Positions 58,229 through 64,000 of a DNA stretch of 64,000 nucleotides are shown in pieces (position 1 is the first letter of the stretch; each line of letters begins with the position of its first letter). Source of the DNA: Straminergon stramineum. Taxonomy: Eukaryota > Streptophyta > Bryopsida > Hypnales > Calliergonaceae. Under the pieces are notes generated by a model, which was given only the letters and a program-made list of their open reading frames with translations, was not told the origin of the DNA and did no database searches. The stretch is from assembly GCA_963920665.1 (NCBI GenBank), contig OY987266.1, positions 27,414,239 to 27,478,238 on the forward strand. The letters are read 5' to 3'. The translations under genes were made by a program, and so were the position numbers.

Positions 58229-61200
58229 TGTGAGTGTTTTAAACTCCACCCTTCGAATTAAAACGTGCACATGGGTTCTAATGGCTGGTTAAATCAATTC
58301 TTTAGGGTGTTCTTGATCTAAGTTCAATTCGCGCCTTCCAAGCAATGGACACTTTGTTTTTAAATATCCAAATTGAACTTAAATCATTTAAATCCTAATT
58401 TTAAAACTATGGTTTAACTAAATCAAATAACTAATCAAAAGATAAATCCAAACTAACATCAATCTAACCTAATTTATAGAATGTAATTTGCCCGTTCCAA
58501 AAAGGTAAAGCAAGTTAAATTCTGACTTTCCTAATAAAAGAAATGAATGGATGAAATATTGATCCCTAAACTACGTCACAACCTTCATCCACAAATTAAA
58601 AATAGTAAAACTACTCGGAATAAATCTAAATTTTAGGGTTAAGTTTTTAATTATGTTAGTTACCTAATTCTAAGACTAAACCTAATTTGACTACTAATTA
58701 AAGAATTTCATCCAAATTGAAATCAAACTTCATCCAACCTTTTCTCACTTAAAATTAAAGTATTTTTTAAATGAAAAGAGGTTCTGGAATCTTCAAAAGA
58801 TTCCCTAATTGATTCCTAATTTAAATGATTCCTTAAAGATTCTTTAGAAATTCTTTTTAATTATCTTTTAATCTATCGTAAACTAAATTTTCTATTCTAA
58901 ATTTAGTATTTTTTAGGATTTTATGAAAATTCAGAAATTACCTTTCCAACAAGGTAAAACACTAAAAACTAAATTCTTAAAAAATTATTAATGAATGAAA
59001 TTTGTTTTAAAAGTCTAACGAGTTAAATTTCATTCATTAATTATTTTTTATTCTAAACGAACAATTTTATTCTTAAATGTTAATTTTCTTTTCTAATTTT
59101 TCTAAAGTTTCTAATGGTTTATTTTGTCAAGTGAGATTTTAATCAAATTGAAATTAAAAGAAAGGAAATATAAAGAAGTTTAACGTACCTTTCCCATGAA
59201 GTGATCGATCGTACCGTCCTCGAGGATCACGAGGTGAATGGTTTCGTAGTATCCCGCTCCATCCTCCATTTCGCTATTTCATCACGCCATTTGAAATCAA
59301 TTCTTGTTCGATGTTGTTTTTTAATTTCAATTTTTCTTTTCCTACTAATGGTTATGGGATTTTATTAATTTTGGTTGTATTTAAAATAATTAGAAATTAT
59401 TTTAATACCTCAAAACCTTTTAAATCCACTAAATCAAATCAAATCTAATAAATCCTAATTATTTCATAATTTCCTAATCTTTCAAAAGATATTAGTTGGC
59501 ATTTTGTCTTTATCCATTTGTCTTATTAAGCCTAACAAAACAAAACCTAACCAAAGCCTAGCCTTCTAATTCCTAAAAGAATCCTAATCAATGACTAACC
59601 AACAACTTAGTGAATAGTAATTAGAATAAAATCAAATTCAAACGATTCTCACCTCATTAATTATCTAGATTCCTTTTCTTCTTCTTCTTCCTTTCGTCTC
59701 TAACATTTCATTTCAACTTCTTCAACTCTCATTTGTGTTTGGTGTTTTCGTTCTTTCTAGAGTTTGTGTTAGCTATGGAGGAAAAGAGAATTCTTGCAAA
59801 TTCAATCAAAAGTTTTGTGCATGGCTACCATTGCCTTAGCTTCATACCTACTAGTTGTAGAGAATAAGTAATTGTCAAGTATCGAAATTGTGAAGTTCAA
59901 CTAGAAGGCCCTATTCGATCTAATCATCTCCCTGTCTGCTCAGAAGCTCCCTATTTGTTGTCGAGGTCTCCCTGTTGGCCTCACGTCGCCACATGGCGAG
60001 GCCTAGTTCGTTGAACCCCCCCGTCTGCTCCACCAGCTCCCAGTTGCTAGTCCTGTTGGCTTCCTCGGTGGTTGCTGGTTCAATGGCACCGGCTCTGGTA
60101 TATTGGTTATGATTGATTACTGGTTTTTGGAAATTGTTACTGATGATACTAATTTCTACTAATCTAATAAGCTAATGGATTTTTGACTAATCTAATTTTT
60201 AACTAACTAAGACTTAATTAATTTTCTAACTAAAACTAATCAATTTTGGGGAATTTTGGGAACTTCTTAAATTCTAAACTAACAATCTAATTTGTTGGGA
60301 TTTTTGGGAAAGGGTTAAAACTAAACAACTAAGTATTCTAAGCTAAAAATCTCTTTCTAAGATAGTTTAAATGACTCTAACTAAAGGGAAACTAATCTAA
60401 ATCTTGGTTTTCTCTAACTACTACTAAAGATTTTATCAAGAATTCAAACTAAGCAATTTTGACTACTTTTTCTTGAATTAAAATGTTTCTAATTACTACT
60501 CCTGCAAAGCATTTTTCAAAGCATGCACTAAGGAAATTTTCCCAAGTGTCAATTTCAAATCTTTAAAAGTCAAAGCTTCGCCGTGCGGGGGCAACCCTAG
60601 GTATACACGGTGTCACTGATCAAATTTTAGTATTTTTGAAAATCAATCTTTAAAGGAGGTACACATGACAGTGTTTAAACCGAACTTTAAAGATTAATTC
60701 TTTAAAAATTTCAAAGTATCCAAGTTTAATCACTAAAGGAGGTACGCATGACAACGTTTAAACCAAACTTTAGCAATTAAAATCCCAATCTTCGTTATAC
60801 AACGAATTTTGGGCAGGGGTTGGTTTAATAAACTTTTGGCAAAGTCAAGCTTCACCGCCTTAAGTATATTAATACCAAAATCTTGTTGTAATGAGCACAA
60901 TTTGTTAGTATTCAAGAAATCTCAAACGAAATTAGAGTTTGGAGGTCTATCCCTTCCAAAACTCTCACAATTCAAAGAAAATGGAGGCTTAGCCCCGAGA
61001 ACTTAAAGAAATTAAATAGAAATCACTTTGAAGGGACCCTCTCATCCTTCAAAGTGTGCAAATCAGGAATTAAAATGAAACTTAGGTCGGTTCTCAATCT
61101 GGATTAGTGCTCTGACCACGTCGGTAGCACGAAAGCAAAGGTTAGATATAAGAATGAGGGTACCGACAACCTCGAGGGAAGGGCCTTTTATACTTGTCCT

Positions 61201-62766
61201 AGGCTCCTCCCTAGTAAGTTGTCGGTGGAAAAACATTTACTTTTGATCCCAAGATATTTCCTAAACTACCTTATTGTAATTCCAAAATAATCTTTGTTTA
61301 ATGGAGGAATTCTCTAGAACCCTCTCCATTTAGCTAATAAATCTTGGCTAAATCAAATCCAAGATCTTTTCCCAAAGATATTTTGAAAATAATCCTAATT
61401 AACCTAGATATTTTGCTAATTAACCCAAAGTATTTCTAAATTGTCTTTCTTTAAACAAAAGATGGATTGTTACGCAAGAAAAGAGGTCTTACCCAAATCC
61501 AATCTTCAATTTTCCAAAAGATATTTGCGAAATTAACTTTGAATTACCGCTAATTACTCTAAAAAAGTCAAACCTACTGCTGGACCCCTCCTATCTTCTA
61601 GGGAACAACTCCAAATTGAAAAACAATTGCGCCATTGTGTTTAGAAGACCCAAATTGGCCTAGGAGACCCTCTACCGTCTTCTTCCTAGCCCTTTGTAAG
61701 TGTAAAATCAGCTTACAATAACTCCAAAGAAAGGTGAAAACCCTAACTTTTGGAATTTGTTTCTTTTGAGGAAACCATCTGTCTAGGGTTACTTAAAAGG
61801 TTCGTGGGAGTAAGAGAAGACCCCTTATTCATGTCATTTGGACACCACCATCTCCTGGTACGCTGGTCAACCCGTTGTAAAGTCGTAAATTCTTCAAAAG
61901 TCCACTATCATTGCCGATTCTGGTACCTAGGAATGTCAGAATGTCTTCAAACTTTGTGGAACGCTTTATTAGCACACAGCACACTATCCTAATTTTTAGT
62001 GGGATTTTACCGCAACATGGGTAATTCCTAGGAATTTACGACCATGTTCAAAGGCAGTTGACTTCCCATGGAGTCATTGTAATTATTTCAAGAAATTCCG
62101 AAACTTTTTGGGTAGCTTCTAGGAAACTCCCAAAACCAAAGTGCAACATTACATTTCACTTTGCACTATTCATAGGGAAGCTAAAATTAGCAATTCCCTT
62201 TAATTTCCACCCGAGGGGGAAATTATCCTCGTATCGGGGAATCTTGGAACAACCGGCTCCAATGTCGGCTCTTGGCATGCTTTTAGAGTAAAAGCACCTT
62301 TCTTCATACTCCGGTCGCTCTCCCATCACTTTATTTGTAGATTGGATAATTCTTCTATAAGTTATCTACAAATAAGAACTTACCAATCCAAATTCTTTAC
62401 GAATTGGATGGTGACCTATACTAGACTCTCTAGACCTAAATAGACTTAGCCAGATTGTCACATGCAATTGTAAGACTTAGTTTAACATAGACAACTACTA
62501 GGACTGGCTAACACTCAAACCCTTAGTTCTCTCGGAAACACTTAATAGACCTCTCAAACTCTCAACTAGGCCTTAGAAGTATGAAATTCGAGTATTTTAT
62601 ATACTCTACACTTCTAAGATGACCCCTCACTATATTGGTAGGGACTTCTACCAAATACCACTCAAACACTCTTTTTATGCATTTTTGCATATAATTACAC
62701 TAAAATATTGACTAAAACGAAAAAAAAGAAAACCCTGAGTTCCAAGTGCCAACTTGAGGGCTCACA
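58229..62766 (+). mobile_element. Family C solo LTR, copy 3, 4538 bp
   Basis: Starts TGTGAGTG and ends GGCTCACA. Flanking pentamers AGTTG (58224-58228) and AGCTG (62767-62771) are a target duplication with one transition. CCTTCCAAGCAATGGA lies 104 nt from the start. GC-richer block near 59925-60110; TTCAAAGCTTCGCCGTG-like motif near 60572; TTTATAC promoter-like box near 61188. Excision rejoins the B protein at the residues before VTQLVGRVGK. No internal region, so it is a solo LTR. Confidence 0.85.
60650..60785. repeat. ~80-bp direct duplication inside C copy 3
   Basis: Two units each contain 'AAAGGAGGTACRCATGACA' followed by 'GTTTAAACC.AACTTTA' and a 'ATTAA' end. This is a tandem duplication absent from the other two C copies. 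Confidence 0.6.
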
Positions 62767-63848
62767 AGCTGGTCACCCAACTTGTAGGAAGAGTGGGGAA
62801 GAATAGGGCCACTCCGGTGTGCCCCTATCTCATGCACCTCTATTATTCCCAACATCTCCTGAGCGCACCGGAGGAGAAGAGGTGGAAGGCTCAGGAAACT
62901 CTCCTGAAATACAGAGAATCGGAAACGGATGAGGAGATGGAATCTGGTTCCGATCCCGAGGAGAACAGTGAGTTAGAGGAAGAGGAGGTGCCAATGCCGG
63001 TCATCAAACGGCAGAAGACGACCTCTCCCAACAAGAGGGGGACGCCACCCGCTCGCGACACCCCGGCCCCAAAGGAGAAGCCAGAGGTTGAGAAGACGGT
63101 GTCAGAAGAATTGGATCCTAAAGATCCATTCCGATCACTCGTAAAAACCTTATGCAACATACGAGCGGATTGGGAGATGAAAAGGAAGATGCTGATAGCA
63201 ATTGGGAGGATGGTGGGAGCAGCATCCGACCGGGAGTTACCGGAAAAGGTGGCGGCTTGTATTTCTGATCCGGTCGAGTCCCGGAAGTAGGAATCAGAGA
63301 TCCGCTGGTTACAAGAGGAGGTGGATCGGATGAAGATGGAGATCCTAGTGTACCAAGAGAACTTCGCCGCCACCAAATCGATTGTAGAGGATGCTCGGCA
63401 GATGATGGAGCAAGTGAAGGCCACGTTCGGGGAGACCGGAACGGCCCTCACCAAGGCCAAGTTATTTGACGAGCGGGTGCACGAGGAGAAGAAGCTATCC
63501 GGTTCCCGGATGGTGCGGATCCTCAACGACTTTGCCGAGCAGGTAGAAGCGGCAATACAAGACGCACGGAAGGCAGCGGACCGGATGGAGGAGAGTACCC
63601 GGATACTGTCGAGAGCAACCTACTCTCGCGGTATCCGACTCTCGGATATCTCCCTCCCGAATTCATTCCCGAAAGTGACAGCAGGCGAGGGGAAGGATAC
63701 GACCCCCAAGTCCAAGAGAACGACCCAGGCCGGCATGCCTGGAACCGCCATCGACTCGGACTCGCCGCCCGCGTCCACAAAAGGCAATCCGGTTCCTCAA
63801 CCTCAGGAGATTGAGAGGAGTCAGAACCTCAACGAGGTTTTTGAGTAG
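62767..63848 (+). pseudogene. Family B gag-like protein, C-terminal part
   Basis: Continues with VTQLVGRVGKNRATPVCPY and LMHLYYSQHLLS (matching GPYLFHLYHH in A), an acidic linker (EEMESGSDPEENSELEEEE), a basic patch (KRQKTTSPNKRGTPPAR), a helical region (IRADWEMKRKML), a TAG stop after PVESRK, a heptad-rich predicted coiled coil (EIRWLQEEVDRMKMEI), KKLSGSRMVRILNDF (matching LTGSKVIRILVDF in A) and a Ser/Pro/Thr-rich tail ending SQNLNEVFE and a stop at 63848. Apart from the single TAG this half is intact, the best preserved of the A/B genes here. Confidence 0.7.
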
Positions 63849-64000
63849 ATGGATCCGGGAGCGAACAGTGCGACCATCAGATTACGGATAGGGACTTAGG
63901 ATGTGCAGAGTAGGTAGAGTAGGAATGGATACGGAACCTGTTCCGGTCCAGTGGGGAGTAGGTAGGACTGGAAAGTTTTACCGAGATGGTGGCGAAACTT
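63849..64000. other. Family B 3' tail, cut by the window end
   Basis: Non-coding sequence after the stop, with CCGGA-type motifs as in the family A tail. Confidence 0.45.

Larger units (their letters stand above)
57142..64000 (+). mobile_element. Family B single-gene unit, split by a family C solo LTR, runs off the window
   Basis: Starts TGTCACAACGTG inside the hAT transposase frame. The leader has a TATAAAA box at 57404-57410. The coding region (57673-58228 plus 62767-63848) is interrupted by the C solo LTR. The right end is outside the window, so the target duplication (left flank GTGTAC) and presence or absence of an LTR pair cannot be checked. Confidence 0.65.

Noticed and set aside
62891..63526. 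211-residue minus-strand ORF
   Set aside because: Ser-rich antisense shadow of the family B protein, which has the conserved blocks on the plus strand.

Overview
The window is nuclear DNA of a land plant. The evidence is one intact spliced housekeeping gene of plant type (dihydroxyacetone kinase, 20 coding exons with GT-AG introns) surrounded by AT-rich sequence packed with plant transposon families (CACTA/En-Spm with TNP2 and TnpA-like genes, hAT, LTR elements, MITEs). I cannot name the species. The density of decayed repeats suggests a large genome, and the lineage may well be non-angiosperm, but that is a guess. Layout: 1-3.3 kb is AT-rich flank with a threefold ~255-bp tandem repeat and a TTAA-bounded inverted-repeat element. 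3.3-3.7 kb is a GC/CpG-rich promoter-like island. 4.62-13.59 kb is the kinase gene, reconstructed exon by exon to 592 codons with no stops or frameshifts. 14-21 kb holds no gene I can support, only small inverted-repeat elements and tandem repeats. From 21 kb to the end the window is nested transposons. I name four recurrent units. Family C: very long LTRs (3.4-4.5 kb) with TGTGAG...CTCACA ends; three copies (21261-28985, 38183-41567, 58229-62766), two of them solo LTRs with 5-bp target duplications. Family A: units of ~3.4-3.5 kb with TG...CA ends, carrying one gag-like gene and no visible duplicated LTR (23982-27476 reversed, and 29826-52155 broken by later insertions). Family B: a relative of A encoding a homologous protein (57142 to beyond the window end, plus a fragment and a hairpin duplicate at 52.9-53.95 kb). 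Family D: a 1.1-kb solo LTR (50965-52074). A 17.8-kb CACTA transposon (31485-49277) sits inside the second A copy, and itself contains a C solo LTR in its TNP2 gene and a 362-bp hAT-type MITE. The same MITE lies inside a hAT transposase pseudogene at 54.4-57.1 kb, which is also cut by the B unit, which in turn is cut by a C solo LTR. How the parts relate: only the kinase gene looks functional for the host. All transposon genes carry stops or breaks, and the changes fit cytosine-methylation decay (transitions only between the two MITEs; many TAG stops). The most novel item is the A/B system: compact single-gene units with LTR-like ends whose predicted ~550-650-residue protein has conserved blocks, an acidic linker, a predicted coiled coil and a basic tail, and which I cannot assign to a named family.
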